A DNA stretch of 64,000 nucleotides from Gimesia sp. (GCF_040219335.1 NZ_JAVJSQ010000005.1:377501-441500); one strand, 5' to 3'. Shown: positions 1 to 9,425, counted from the first letter of the stretch. The notes: generated by a model from the letters alone, not told the origin. Program-made: numbers and translations.

Positions 1-909
1 GCCATTATTGCGATTTTGATCGCGCTTCTGCTTCCCGCCGTACAACAGGCACGTGAAGCAGCCCGTCGCAGTACCTGCAAAAACAATCTGAAACAGCTGG
101 GCCTCGCGTTTCACAATTATCACGACACCCACCGCGTTCTGCCCCCCGCAGCGATTAATCCTGGCAGTGCTAACTGCACGTCAGTTTTTTCCACCAATAA
201 CATCATGAATCACACCTGTTTCCAGATGATTCTGCCGTTCCTGGATCAGGCACCACTTTACAATCTCTATAACTGGTCGATTCCCAGTGGACCTGCCATG
301 CATTCCAGCTGTGGACATACCGCGCCACCCACCACTGCTAACCAGTTTGGTCTGCTTGACTCAACGCTTCCGGTATTTATCTGTCCCTCTGAAAGTGGTA
401 ACCCGAAAGGCACCCAGAGCGCAGCAGGTAGCTACACCTCGAACGGTGCGCACCGTACCAGCTACGGAGTCGCCGCGAATCAGTATGACTCAGATAAAGT
501 CAGCTCCTTCCAGGGGGACACCTACTCCAAAAAAGCCGCACTGGGCCTGAATGGATCAGCCAGAATTTCTGCGATCAAAGACGGAACCAGTAATACCATG
601 CTCTTGATTGAAACTCCGTTCGAGAAAACGACCAGCGGTTCAGACGTCTATGTCGGCTTCGGTCCCTACTGGGATACATACACCCATACCAATTCCATCC
701 GTCCCACCGGACAGGGGATTAATCGCCCCCGGAATGCAGCCTACAGCCAGCGGGTTTATGGTTGGGGCGCCGGTAGTTCACACACCGGTGGTGTGCATAT
801 TCTCCTGGCTGACGGAGCCGTCCGCTTCCTGAGTGAAAATGCCGACATGACTTCCGTCGTGCAGTCGCTGATTTCTGCCAGCGGCGGTGAAGTCATCGGC
901 GAATTCTAA
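1..909 (+). CDS. DUF1559 family protein, 5' end outside window
   Basis: The frame is open from base 1, so the true start lies upstream of the window. The visible N-terminus ([20 protein letters not shown]) is the hydrophobic end of a type IV pilin-like signal, followed by the [21 protein letters not shown] block that opens the DUF1559 domain. The C-terminus has the usual '[18 protein letters not shown]' segment. DUF1559 proteins are hugely expanded in Planctomycetota and are pseudopilin-like exported proteins of unknown function. The pair with a small lipoprotein just downstream is a common planctomycete arrangement. Only the processing site and first few residues are missing. Confidence 0.93.
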   Translation, partial: AIIAILIALLLPAVQQAREAARRSTCKNNLKQLGLAFHNYHDTHRVLPPAAINPGSANCTSVFSTNNIMNHTCFQMILPFLDQAPLYNLYNWSIPSGPAMHSSCGHTAPPTTANQFGLLDSTLPVFICPSESGNPKGTQSAAGSYTSNGAHRTSYGVAANQYDSDKVSSFQGDTYSKKAALGLNGSARISAIKDGTSNTMLLIETPFEKTTSGSDVYVGFGPYWDTYTHTNSIRPTGQGINRPRNAAYSQRVYGWGAGSSHTGGVHILLADGAVRFLSENADMTSVVQSLISASGGEVIGEF

Positions 910-932
910 TATTCAAAATGCTTTATCAATGT

Positions 933-970
933 CCCGCTGCACCGTTCTGATACGGAGGCAGCGGGATTTT
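933..970 (+). terminator. Rho-independent terminator after the DUF1559 gene
   Basis: CCCGCTGC (933-940) pairs with GCAGCGGG (958-965) across a 17-base loop and is followed by ATTTT. It lies 24 bases after the DUF1559 stop codon, where a terminator is expected. The T-tract is short, so strength is uncertain. Confidence 0.65.
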
Positions 971-1069
971 CGATTCAACGCTCCCTGAACTGCCATGTTT
1001 TCGATGACTGGCACTTATCAACGGCCATCGATCCGTTGACGCACGGGGAGTATATTCACTGAAAGACAG

Positions 1070-1483
1070 ATGAAAGTCATGAAACACAGAGCGTTTGAGA
1101 AAAAAATCGTCGGCTGCCTGCTGGCAGTCGTAGCATTGACGGCTTGTTCCGGCGGCGAATCGCTGCCCGAACTGGCTACAGTAACGGGAACCGTGAGTCT
1201 GGATGGCAATCCACTGCCGGCGGCCAATGTACTTTTCCAGCCCCAGCAGGGAAAAACAGCCTTCGCGATGACCGATGAAAACGGAAAATTCGAATTGATG
1301 TATAACCAGGATGTCACTGGAGCAACTCCTGGAAATTATACCGTCAAAATTTCGAAAGAAAAAAATCCGGAAGAACCCGGCAATGAACTGCTTCCGGCCA
1401 AATACAACGAGCAGACAACTCTGAGTGCCGATGTCAAAGCCGATCAGGAAAACGATTTTCAGTTTGATCTGAAAACCAAATAA
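1070..1483 (+). CDS. Small lipoprotein with carboxypeptidase regulatory-like (Ig-like) domain
   Basis: A protein of 137 residues. Basic N-terminus, hydrophobic segment and lipobox VALTAC (residues about 22-27) point to a lipid-anchored exported protein. The rest is a single beta-sandwich of the carboxypeptidase-D regulatory type: 'VTGTVSLDGNPLPAANVLFQP', then 'TDENGKFEL' and 'PGNYTVKISK'. Such short lipoproteins regularly follow DUF1559 genes in planctomycetes. Function is unknown; an envelope or adhesion role is only a guess. The start could be the second ATG at 1079, which changes only the first three residues. Confidence 0.85.
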   Translation: MKVMKHRAFEKKIVGCLLAVVALTACSGGESLPELATVTGTVSLDGNPLPAANVLFQPQQGKTAFAMTDENGKFELMYNQDVTGATPGNYTVKISKEKNPEEPGNELLPAKYNEQTTLSADVKADQENDFQFDLKTK

Positions 1484-1526
1484 TCAGATTCGCGTTTCTA
1501 TTTTTTACAGATCCGGATTCAGCTCG

Positions 1527-2159
1527 TCAGAGTTGTTTCCGGATTTTGTAAAATCCGGTGATCGATTTCCAGGCCAGCGGGAGCACGCATAACCAGAGCA
1601 GGTAATTCAGTGTGCCCGGCAGGAAGTAAACATCAATGGGAATCCATGCATAGACCATAAACCGGGGACGAACCAGCCAGCTGTAGGGAATGGCCAGCGA
1701 ACTGCGAATCATCGCGAAAACCACGACCAGCGTATAAAACAGCAGATACAAGCCCCCGACCGTGGCATGGACCACATCAAAATGAATCAGTGTAATCGTC
1801 GTAAAAGCAACGACTAACTGGTCTGCTGTCGTATCGGTAAATGAGCCGCGATTCCCCGCCGTTCCCATGAAACGGGCCAGGGGACCATCAATGCCGTCCA
1901 GCAGCAAATGCAAAAACAGCAGTCCCAGCGCAATCAGCCGCGCTCCTTCCCAGCTTTGCCCAAAAGTAAAGCAGAACCCGATGCCGCACAGCAGTGAGAG
2001 GCCGGTCAGCAGGTTCGGCGTGATCCCGGAGCGGACAAACAGCTTCAAAATCGGCAGAAAAAAACGCTGCCGGCGGGCCTGGGACGCGTCCATCAGCGAT
2101 TGTTCGCCGCTGGCATAGACGGAGACGCGGGGCTGGGGGGCATTTTTTTGAGAAATCAT
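1527..2159 (-). CDS. CDP-alcohol phosphatidyltransferase family protein
   Basis: A 210-residue integral membrane enzyme. It contains the full family signature DG-x2-AR-x8-G-x3-D-x3-D, seen as DGPLAR...GSFTDTTAD around residues 89-111; the aspartates bind the divalent metals and the CDP-alcohol. Several hydrophobic segments surround it. The family transfers a phosphoalcohol from or to a CDP-activated lipid (phosphatidylglycerophosphate, phosphatidylinositol or similar). The acceptor cannot be told from sequence alone. It is not in an obvious operon; a zinc-ribbon gene lies just upstream on the same strand (69-base gap). Confidence 0.85.
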   Translation of the reverse strand: MISQKNAPQPRVSVYASGEQSLMDASQARRQRFFLPILKLFVRSGITPNLLTGLSLLCGIGFCFTFGQSWEGARLIALGLLFLHLLLDGIDGPLARFMGTAGNRGSFTDTTADQLVVAFTTITLIHFDVVHATVGGLYLLFYTLVVVFAMIRSSLAIPYSWLVRPRFMVYAWIPIDVYFLPGTLNYLLWLCVLPLAWKSITGFYKIRKQL

Positions 2160-2228
2160 TTCTGTGCGTTTCCTGACCAGGTCAACATCACCCCCCTGGA
2201 TTCTGTTCGCACGATTCGATTCCCGGTT

Positions 2229-2519
2229 TCAGGTCTCCTCGCCTTCCTCGAACAGTTGATCCAGAGCGCCGGATGCTTTGACCTCTTCAAAATTTTGACG
2301 AAATACTTTTTCGGATTCCGGATCCAGCTGTGGTGGCTTGTCATGTTCCTGAATGTACTGGCTCATCTGTTCCAGTCTCGGATTCGCAAAGTAATGATCG
2401 CTCATGGCCAGGGACACAATCATTTCATCATCCGTCCGGGGCCGGGTCTGACATTGGTCGCAGGGCATGAACGAGCCAAATTTGATATGGCCGCATTGAA
2501 AGCAGACAGCTTTTGTCAT
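2229..2519 (-). CDS. Small zinc-ribbon protein, unknown function
   Basis: A 96-residue acidic protein whose first 25 residues hold two CxxC-type knuckles (CFQCG and CDQCQ), a probable zinc ribbon. The remainder is hydrophilic and ends in a Glu-rich tail (FEEGEET). The ATG is preceded by GAGG at suitable distance. It reads toward the phosphatidyltransferase gene and could be co-transcribed with it. I do not recognise a named family; planctomycetes encode many short proteins with an N-terminal zinc ribbon. Confidence 0.7.
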   Translation of the reverse strand: MTKAVCFQCGHIKFGSFMPCDQCQTRPRTDDEMIVSLAMSDHYFANPRLEQMSQYIQEHDKPPQLDPESEKVFRQNFEEVKASGALDQLFEEGEET

Positions 2520-2720
2520 GGCAACCTCGGGGATTCTCTCTATAAAAATTGATCCAGAGAGCGCGTCAGATTAATTATTGTAACCCCTGGTACCACAAAC
2601 TTCAGGCAGAAACTCCCGAGATTTATTAAGTTTCCTTTTTATATGGTTCGCTTTTGATATGATAGATTCGTTTGAAGCGCGCAGAGATTGATATTTTTTA
2701 ATTTAAATTGAGAGGGAACC

Positions 2721-3656
2721 ATGGATCCGCACTCGTTTCAAAATCGGGGAAAAGGTCTTATCGCAGCGGCTCTGCTGCTGACACTCATTTTCGTTCCTGC
2801 AGGACAGGGGCGGGCAGAGAAAAAGACGGAAACCAAACCGTTTCCCGTCGTTCTCCAGAAACGCGTTGCCGATGACACGGGAAAATATCGTCCTGTCAAA
2901 GAAGCCTTCTACTGGAAACCGGAAGAGACAGCGATCATCGTCTGTGACATGTGGGACGATCATACCTGTAAACAGGCCGCCAAACGGGTTGCCGAAATGG
3001 CGCCCGCGATGAACGAAACACTCAAAGCGGCCCGGGATAAGGGAGTCTTTATCATTCATGCTCCCAGCGGACGTATGAATTTTTATGCCGATACCCCTCA
3101 GCGACAACGCGCCATCGATGCACCCTTTGTTCATGCACCTCTGGATTTCAAATGGAAATACTGGAATGACGAAAAAGAAGGGCAGCCGCTCGACTTCGTC
3201 CGGGCAGGGGGCTGTGGTTGTAAAGTGCCCTGCAAAGGCTGGGTTCCCGATGAAACCGGGCTGCGGCACTGGAAGGGCGAAAAAATTCCCTGGACCCGTC
3301 AGATCGCGACCATTGATATCGCTGACCAGGATGCCATCAGCGATAACGGCCAGGAAGTTTTTAATCTGCTCGAACAGAGGGGAATTGAGAATGTAGTTCT
3401 GATGGGCGTGCACACCAACCTGTGTGTCTGCGGCCGCCCCTTTGGATTACGACAGATGGTCTACCAGGGAAAAAATGCGGTTCTCTGCCGGGATCTCACC
3501 GATTCGCTTTTCCAGCAGAACGATCCTCCCATCAGTCATTTCCGGGGGACCGAACTGGTTGTGGAACATATTGAGAAAAAAATCTGTCCGACGATTCCCT
3601 CAACCACGTTCACCGGCAAGGCGGAATTTCGCTTTGATGAAAGTGCCACTCACTGA
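2721..3656 (+). CDS. Exported isochorismatase-like cysteine hydrolase
   Basis: A 311-residue protein with a signal peptide (residues about 10-31) before an isochorismatase-fold domain. The catalytic aspartate sits in 'AIIVCDMWDDHT' (Asp76) and the nucleophile in 'GVHTNLCVCGRPFG' (Cys235). The family hydrolyses amides or related bonds, as in nicotinamidase and N-carbamoylsarcosine amidase. An insert of about 40 residues before the core helix carries a Cys-rich GGCGCKVPCKG stretch not typical of the family. It is the first gene of a run with a sodium:solute symporter and a creatininase-family hydrolase. That context suggests periplasmic release of a small molecule that is then taken up and hydrolysed, which is inference. 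Confidence 0.88.
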   Translation: MDPHSFQNRGKGLIAAALLLTLIFVPAGQGRAEKKTETKPFPVVLQKRVADDTGKYRPVKEAFYWKPEETAIIVCDMWDDHTCKQAAKRVAEMAPAMNETLKAARDKGVFIIHAPSGRMNFYADTPQRQRAIDAPFVHAPLDFKWKYWNDEKEGQPLDFVRAGGCGCKVPCKGWVPDETGLRHWKGEKIPWTRQIATIDIADQDAISDNGQEVFNLLEQRGIENVVLMGVHTNLCVCGRPFGLRQMVYQGKNAVLCRDLTDSLFQQNDPPISHFRGTELVVEHIEKKICPTIPSTTFTGKAEFRFDESATH

Positions 3657-3697
3657 TTTCGTTGATGAGACGGCGGAATCCTGACTGGCAACCTCCA

Positions 3698-3719
3698 GGC
3701 AGCGAAACGAATCGCTGCC
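3698..3719 (+). terminator. Possible hairpin between hydrolase and symporter genes
   Basis: GGCAGCG (3698-3704) and CGCTGCC (3713-3719) form a 7-bp stem with an 8-base loop, about 40 bases after the hydrolase stop. A short T-run (ATTTTT) follows only after 11 further bases, so it may be an attenuating or processing hairpin rather than a full terminator. Confidence 0.35.
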
Positions 3720-3751
3720 CTCCTTCCTGATTTTTCTGGACAGTCTGCAAG

Positions 3752-5404
3752 ATGCATACGCTTGATTATGGTGTTATTCTGGCTTACCTGCTGGTCTCCG
3801 TGGGCCTGGGGATCTATTTCGGTCGCAATCAGACCCGGCAGGAATTTTTTGCCGCCGGAAATTCGATGGGCTGGCTGCCCGTCGGTCTGAGTGTGATGGC
3901 GACGCTGTTTTCCGCCAACAGTTTCGTGATGTACCCCTCCATCGCATATGGCAGCGGTCTGCGGATCAGCCTGTTTCTGATTTCGATTTCACTGATGGCG
4001 CCGCTGGTGCTCTGGGTCTTCATTCCCATTTATGCCCGCCTCAAATGTCAGACCGCTTATGAATATCTGGAACGCCGCTATCATGTGTCGGTTCGTTCCC
4101 TGGCCAGCGGACTCTTTATCTTTCTCAGAATCGGCTGGATGGCTTCCGCAACCTATGCCGCCTCGGTCGTCCTGGCCAACGTGATGCAGGTCGATCAGAC
4201 CATGGTCATCGTCGTCCTCGGCATCGTCTCCATTTTTTATACGATGCTCGGTGGTCTGCGGGCTGTGATGTGGACCGACGTGATGCAGTTCTTCATTTTC
4301 AGTCTCACAATTCTGCTGACACTTGGCCTGATTTTAAGCCAGACCGAGGGGGGCGTCTCGGGTGTCATTTCGACGTACTTCGAGGGACGCAGTAATGTGC
4401 TGATCGATTTCACTCCCTCGATGACACTGGAATACGGCAGTTGGGCGCTGCTCATCGGCCTGTTTCTGGAAGGACTTTCCGCATTTGGTGCAGACCAGGT
4501 TGCCGTCCAGCGCTACATCGCCGCCCGTTCCGAACGAACGTCCCAGATCGGTTTCATGATCAACATACTCGGGATGTGGACCGTAGTCCCTGGTCTGCTG
4601 GCCATCGGGATCGGACTGTACTCGCACTACCAGCACTTCCCCGAAGAGATGGTCTCAGTACTCGCCACAGAACTGGATGGGCAACTGCCTGATTGGCGCA
4701 CGGACGGGGCACCTGGTGTGTCGGTTCCCGAATATTATCAGTCGTATCCTCAATATGTGGCCGAAGACATTCGGGCTCTGAATAAGCAGGACCAGGCACT
4801 GCCGCAATATGTCCGCCTGCATTTTCCTCCCGGGGTCATTGGTCTGTTTCTGGTGGCTTTAATGGCAGCAGTCATGTCGAGTATCGACTCGGGCATTCAC
4901 TCTGTAACAACCGCGCTGATGGTCGATTTCCGCGATCGCCACATGCCACACTGGAAACCGGAGAACAATAAAACCGAAGTCCTGCAGGACCGGGCACTGG
5001 TCGTGCTGATCGGGATTCTCTCGGTGTTCCTTGCCTGTAATGTCGGCGAGATGGGGGACGTGTTTGCGATCGGTAAAAAAATGACCGCCGGTTTTGGGGG
5101 ACCGTTACTGGCGGTCTTCGTGCTGGCCCTGTTTTTCAAGAATACGACAACTGCCGGCGTCTGGGTGGGAACCTTTGTGGGGGCGGTCATTACCATCGCC
5201 CTGATGTATCTTTACTCGGACTGGTTTTCGGTCTGGTACTGGCCCATCGGTTTTGGCTTGAGTCTGGTCATCGGCCTGGGCGTGAGCCTGGTCTCCAACC
5301 TGATTCACGGAGCTCCTTCCTCAAGGGACTCGAAAGAGGAACCGCTCACATTTTGGAATGTTGTGCGTAGTCATAAGACACTTTCTCAAAAATCCAGCGA
5401 GTAA
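3752..5404 (+). CDS. Sodium:solute symporter (SSS family)
   Basis: A 550-residue, multi-spanning membrane protein with about 13 hydrophobic segments. The family hallmark 'GGLRAVMWTDVMQFFIF' lies near residue 167, and 'AVMSSIDSGIHSVTTALMVDF' near residue 372 is the later conserved SSF segment. Members import sugars, amino acids, sialic acids or other small organics with Na+. The creatininase-family gene begins 6 bases after its stop and a secreted isochorismatase-like hydrolase lies upstream, so the substrate may be an amide-containing metabolite. The extra hydrophilic loop at about residues 305-355 is long for the family. Confidence 0.92.
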   Translation: MHTLDYGVILAYLLVSVGLGIYFGRNQTRQEFFAAGNSMGWLPVGLSVMATLFSANSFVMYPSIAYGSGLRISLFLISISLMAPLVLWVFIPIYARLKCQTAYEYLERRYHVSVRSLASGLFIFLRIGWMASATYAASVVLANVMQVDQTMVIVVLGIVSIFYTMLGGLRAVMWTDVMQFFIFSLTILLTLGLILSQTEGGVSGVISTYFEGRSNVLIDFTPSMTLEYGSWALLIGLFLEGLSAFGADQVAVQRYIAARSERTSQIGFMINILGMWTVVPGLLAIGIGLYSHYQHFPEEMVSVLATELDGQLPDWRTDGAPGVSVPEYYQSYPQYVAEDIRALNKQDQALPQYVRLHFPPGVIGLFLVALMAAVMSSIDSGIHSVTTALMVDFRDRHMPHWKPENNKTEVLQDRALVVLIGILSVFLACNVGEMGDVFAIGKKMTAGFGGPLLAVFVLALFFKNTTTAGVWVGTFVGAVITIALMYLYSDWFSVWYWPIGFGLSLVIGLGVSLVSNLIHGAPSSRDSKEEPLTFWNVVRSHKTLSQKSSE

Positions 5405-5410
5405 TCTGTC

Positions 5411-6154
5411 ATGAAATTTTTAGAAATGACTGCCGTCGAACTTAAGAACGTGCCCCGCGAAGACACACTGGTGGTGCTTCCGATCGCCGCCGTCGAACAG
5501 CACGGCCCCCACATGCCGACCGGCACCGATCACTTTATCTGCACCGCGATTGCGGAAGCGGTAGAACAGAACCTGCCTGAATCGCTGCTGCTCCTGCCGA
5601 CACAATGGCTAGGAGCCAGTCAGCATCATCTCCGCTGGGGGGCAACACTGACACCCCGCGTGGAAAATTACGAAACGCTGCTCTACGAGATCTGCGAGTC
5701 AGTACTGAATGACGGCTTCCAGCGCATTCTGATTCTTAATGGTCATGGCGGAAATATCGGACCGATGCAGACCGCGCTGCGTCGTCTCCAGGTTCATTAC
5801 CCGGACTGCCAGTTGCTCGCGGCTTCCTACTGGTCTATCGCCGAACAGGAAATTGCAGCGCTGATGGAAGGGGAATGCAAAACAGTCGGACATGCCTGCG
5901 AGGCGGAAACGTCGCTGATCATGCATCTGCGTCCCGAACTCGTACACGCCGCCAAAATTGAGAACTTCAACGACTACGAACTCGACCTGCTGGACGGCGT
6001 CTATCATTGTCGCGATATGTTTCAGCGAACCAGCGCCGGGGCCACCGGCCGCCCGGATCTGGCGTCTCCGGAAAAGGGAGCCCAAATGTTTTCCGGAATC
6101 GTCGCACGGGTGACCGAGGTCCTGCAAGCCATCATTGCCAAACCGCTGACGTAG
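5411..6154 (+). CDS. Creatininase-family amidohydrolase
   Basis: A 247-residue protein. The metal-binding face is clear: 'AAVEQHGPHMPTGTDHF' (Glu29, His31, His34, Asp40) and 'ILNGHGGNIGPM' near residue 111. The family includes creatininase and the formamide hydrolases of riboflavin/F420 and mycofactocin pathways; the exact substrate is not readable here. It starts 6 bases after the symporter stop and is almost certainly translated from the same message. Confidence 0.9.
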   Translation: MKFLEMTAVELKNVPREDTLVVLPIAAVEQHGPHMPTGTDHFICTAIAEAVEQNLPESLLLLPTQWLGASQHHLRWGATLTPRVENYETLLYEICESVLNDGFQRILILNGHGGNIGPMQTALRRLQVHYPDCQLLAASYWSIAEQEIAALMEGECKTVGHACEAETSLIMHLRPELVHAAKIENFNDYELDLLDGVYHCRDMFQRTSAGATGRPDLASPEKGAQMFSGIVARVTEVLQAIIAKPLT

Positions 6155-6186
6155 AAAGCATGCTTGGAGCGGAGTAAGTAAGTTGC

Positions 6187-7119
6187 TTACTGTGGAAAGT
6201 CGTTGGTATCAAAGCGGCTCAGTTCCAGAGCACGCTGCGGATCCAGAATCGAATTGCCCACATGCGTCGTGAAACCCAGCAGACAGTCTTTGCGTTTGAG
6301 GATTTCCAGGGTTTCCTGGTTGTAGGCACCATATGGATAGCACATGATCCAGTTATGAGTCGGGGCACCAATGCGGGAGAGGAACTGCAGAGAGCGATCG
6401 ATTTCCTGTTCCTGAGTTCCCGCATCCACGGCATTCAGCCAGAAATGGTGGTACGTATGACTGCCGACATACATGCCTTCCCGAATCAGTTCTTTAAGAT
6501 CGTCGGTCGTCATATAGAGTTCTTTGCTGAACTCCGCTTCCGTTTTGCCGACATACTTCTCAAACAGACTCGTCGTAATCTCCGAGCGTAATTCGAACGG
6601 CAGTTCCCGTTGCAGCATCCGCTTGAAGAAAATAACTTCCGCGGGATCATAGCGGCTGGGCTCGGAAAGTCGGTCTCTACATTCGGTGAGATACGCTTCC
6701 GAAAAATCACGCGTTCGCAGCTCGTCCAGCAGATCCCGGGAGAGCTGTTCCACATCGTCGGCGACTGCCAGGATGTAGTGAATCGCGTTGACATCCAGCA
6801 GCGTGTGGTCTTCAATTGGTTTCGCTGGCGGAAAAAAACAGGCACTCAGATTCCGTTTGACCAGTTCCGGCAAAACGTAATCATAGTGATCCCGATAACC
6901 GTCATCAAAGGTCAGCAGGCAGGCATTGTCCGGAAAATCAGCGGCGTCACCCGTCAGACAGGCGATTAACTGGTCAGCCGAGATGATTTCATACCGACTG
7001 CTTAAATAGTCCAGTTGCCGCTGGAATCCCTCAAATTCAAGCCCCTTAATCCCGGGGTAAGACGAATTCTGGATCTCCCGGACGTAATGGTACATGACCG
7101 TTACAAATTCGGCGTGCAT
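6187..7119 (-). CDS. Polysaccharide deacetylase (NodB-like, CE4)
   Basis: A 310-residue protein with the CE4 motifs: TFDDGYRDHYD (motif 1, the two aspartates, near residue 90) and GSHTYHHFWL (motif 2, the HxxxH metal pair, near residue 218). These enzymes remove acetyl groups from N-acetylated sugars in cell-surface or wall polymers. No signal peptide is seen, so it may act on a cytoplasmic or lipid-linked intermediate. It is last in a minus-strand run with a methyltransferase (17 bases upstream) and a GT-B-like protein, divergent from the glycan operon starting at asnB. Confidence 0.87.
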   Translation of the reverse strand: MHAEFVTVMYHYVREIQNSSYPGIKGLEFEGFQRQLDYLSSRYEIISADQLIACLTGDAADFPDNACLLTFDDGYRDHYDYVLPELVKRNLSACFFPPAKPIEDHTLLDVNAIHYILAVADDVEQLSRDLLDELRTRDFSEAYLTECRDRLSEPSRYDPAEVIFFKRMLQRELPFELRSEITTSLFEKYVGKTEAEFSKELYMTTDDLKELIREGMYVGSHTYHHFWLNAVDAGTQEQEIDRSLQFLSRIGAPTHNWIMCYPYGAYNQETLEILKRKDCLLGFTTHVGNSILDPQRALELSRFDTNDFPQ

Positions 7120-7136
7120 GACAGAATCCGACTTGA

Positions 7137-8027
7137 TTATGCGTTGACCGCTTCCAGCACGTACGAAGAGGAGTACGGAACCAGTTGATGGTTGGTAATC
7201 ATCTTGTCCGAAGCGAAGCGCGCCATCTCTTTATGGATTTCAGAGATTTCAGCATCCTGCATCGTATTCACGGGGAAGGGATGGAAGTGCACCGGGTAGA
7301 CCGCTTTCACGGTGAAACCAGCCTGATGCATTTTGTTCGCCAGGTCACTGGGGGTGAACTGGTAACGGGTATCAACGCCGATTCCGGTCAGCGGATGTTT
7401 GTCGGGCTGCACGTATTCCGATTTCAGATTGCGGATACACTCAACGGCTTCTGCCTGGGTTTTGCTGGTATGCAGGGCAATCGCTTCTTCGATCAGAGAA
7501 TCCATGGTTCCCAGTTCATGTTCGATCCGGGTGAACTCGTTGATCGAGTGCACGTTGAACAGACGGTTGCGAGAACCGATGGCAATCGAACCACCCGGAT
7601 TACAGATGGTTTTCAGGAAGGCCAGAAACTGTTCCAACTGTCCCAGCGAGATATATTCGATAAAACCCTGGGCACTGATCACATCATATTTGGTTTCCGG
7701 TTCAAAAGCGAAAATGGATCCACACTGAAACTCGGCACCAGCAGAAGCCTGCTGATTATTCTCTTTGGCGATTTCGATCATGTCTTCTGCAAAGTCGATG
7801 CCCTGCGCCTGCCAGCCTTTCTGTGAAGCTTCAATTGCCAGCTGACCGGTACCGCAGCCCACGTCCAGCAATGCGGAACCAGCAGGATATTTCTTCATGG
7901 TTTCGAACACAGCCTGATGGCGGTTATGAATCGTGCTGTAGACTTCGTCCTCCGTTTTGGCCTGCCAGGCTTTGGCGTGTGATTTGAAGAAACGGTAAGT
8001 CTGATCCTGCTGCGCTTGTAATGTCAT
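7137..8027 (-). CDS. SAM-dependent class I methyltransferase
   Basis: A 296-residue protein with a clear SAM-binding motif I, LLDVGCGTGQLA, near residues 53-64, and the rest of a Rossmann methyltransferase fold downstream ('YDVISAQGFIEYI'). An AGGA ribosome site precedes the ATG. The acceptor is unknown; its place between a polysaccharide deacetylase and a GT-B-like protein suggests methylation of a sugar or glycan. Confidence 0.87.
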   Translation of the reverse strand: MTLQAQQDQTYRFFKSHAKAWQAKTEDEVYSTIHNRHQAVFETMKKYPAGSALLDVGCGTGQLAIEASQKGWQAQGIDFAEDMIEIAKENNQQASAGAEFQCGSIFAFEPETKYDVISAQGFIEYISLGQLEQFLAFLKTICNPGGSIAIGSRNRLFNVHSINEFTRIEHELGTMDSLIEEAIALHTSKTQAEAVECIRNLKSEYVQPDKHPLTGIGVDTRYQFTPSDLANKMHQAGFTVKAVYPVHFHPFPVNTMQDAEISEIHKEMARFASDKMITNHQLVPYSSSYVLEAVNA

Positions 8028-8162
8028 AATCGTATCCTGTTCGATTTACTGGTCCGATCGCCCCACGGATGACTCCGGCAGCGATTTGAGATTCTGTTAG
8101 CGGTTGGCTTAGTTCTTCCAGGTATGAGTTCAACGAAATTTCAGATAAAGTTCCGGTCTCGG

Positions 8163-9425
8163 TCAGGCAGCGCTCTGATGTGATCCAGACTCGATGGCCT
8201 GGATCACGACTTCTGCAATCCGCTGAGGGCAGTTACCATCACAGTTCCAGGCCTCGCGGATCTGTTTTCCTCTTTCCTCTTGCGCCTGTCTCGTTTCTTT
8301 CTGTATTGCCTTTAACGTTTCCACGCCTTCCTCAACCGTGATGGACAGGCTGCTCCAGTCATACAGGCTCAACGGAATCGCGTGTGTCGAATAATCGCGA
8401 TCGGTATGAAACAGGGCGACCTGCCTGCCCAGTAACGCGGCTTCTACAGCGACCGTTGATTTGTGAGTGATCAACGCATCGCAACTGTCGATGGCGACCG
8501 GTAAAGCCGTTTTGTCATCGACAAATGCGGACGAGCCCAACCGGGCGATCACGTTGTCCGCCAGTCGGGTGTCGCCGTTCGGATGCGGCCGGAGTGCGAT
8601 TTTGAGTTCGGGTTTGTCGGGCAGTACCCGTTCCAGGCTGCCGACAATCAGTTCTTCTTTTTCATCCCAGACCGGCTTCATGGCAAACAGCGCCAGCAGA
8701 TCTTCAGAACCAATTCCGTGTGCTTTGCGCCAGTCTGCGGCCTGGCTGGTGTTTTCTGAAAACTGGTGTACCCAGTCAAAATTTGGATTGCCGGTAACCC
8801 GCAAGGCTTCCGGTCGGATACCACGCCGAATCAGGTTGTCGGCTGCCTGCTGAAAAGGAACACAGACATAGTCGGCGGGAATATCGTTATGGGATCCCAG
8901 ACCAAACAGATCGAGAACACCGACAGAAGGGACGCCCCGTTCGGCAGCAACCTGGATCGAAGCGAGTTCGGCCCGTGGCGAATTCGTCGTCAGCACAACA
9001 TCCGGCTGTAAGGCGTCAAAAAAACGACGCATCGGTCCGCGGGGGAGAAACGCCTGTCTGCCTTGCTGTTGGAAGGCCTCGCGGGCACCCTCTTCGCCCA
9101 GCTGATCTTCCAGATCGGCGTAGGATAATCCCAGGTAGGCGATCGATTCTTCCAGCGAATTGACCTTACCCGGCTGATGCATTTCGCCTGCCAGACGGGC
9201 ACCGTGATTGCGGGCCCGTTCTTCATCCGACCTCAGAATGTCTTTAAAGCCCAGGGGAGAAAACCCAGCATTCCGCAGCGCAGCGGCTGCGGTGGTCAGC
9301 CCGACAACCTGCACGTCATAGCCAACCGACTGCAGGTATTTGAGCACGGGGATCAGCATGAGCACATGCCCGCCTCCATAGCTGACTGCGAGAACTCGTC
9401 TGGATTGTGTGGGGCCAGGAAGCAT
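8163..9425 (-). CDS. GT-B-fold surface-glycan protein (glycosyltransferase/epimerase-like)
   Basis: A 420-residue protein. The N-terminus (RRVLAVSYGGGHVLMLIPVL) is a GT-B-type nucleotide-sugar fold start, and the second half has an RPHPNGD motif and 'ALITHKSTVAVEAALLGRQV'. The latter resembles the donor-binding part of UDP-GlcNAc 2-epimerases, CDP-glycerol polymer transferases and capsule transferases. I cannot assign the reaction. It is the only GT-B-like open frame in the glycan locus besides the hydrolysing epimerase, which makes it a candidate transferase for the CMP-sugar made by the neighbouring genes, but this is inference. Confidence 0.72.
   Translation of the reverse strand: MLPGPTQSRRVLAVSYGGGHVLMLIPVLKYLQSVGYDVQVVGLTTAAAALRNAGFSPLGFKDILRSDEERARNHGARLAGEMHQPGKVNSLEESIAYLGLSYADLEDQLGEEGAREAFQQQGRQAFLPRGPMRRFFDALQPDVVLTTNSPRAELASIQVAAERGVPSVGVLDLFGLGSHNDIPADYVCVPFQQAADNLIRRGIRPEALRVTGNPNFDWVHQFSENTSQAADWRKAHGIGSEDLLALFAMKPVWDEKEELIVGSLERVLPDKPELKIALRPHPNGDTRLADNVIARLGSSAFVDDKTALPVAIDSCDALITHKSTVAVEAALLGRQVALFHTDRDYSTHAIPLSLYDWSSLSITVEEGVETLKAIQKETRQAQEERGKQIREAWNCDGNCPQRIAEVVIQAIESGSHQSAA

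Noticed and set aside
2703-3413. Minus-strand open frame of 236 codons
   Set aside because: Antisense to the isochorismatase-like gene, with no domain motif and no ribosome site.
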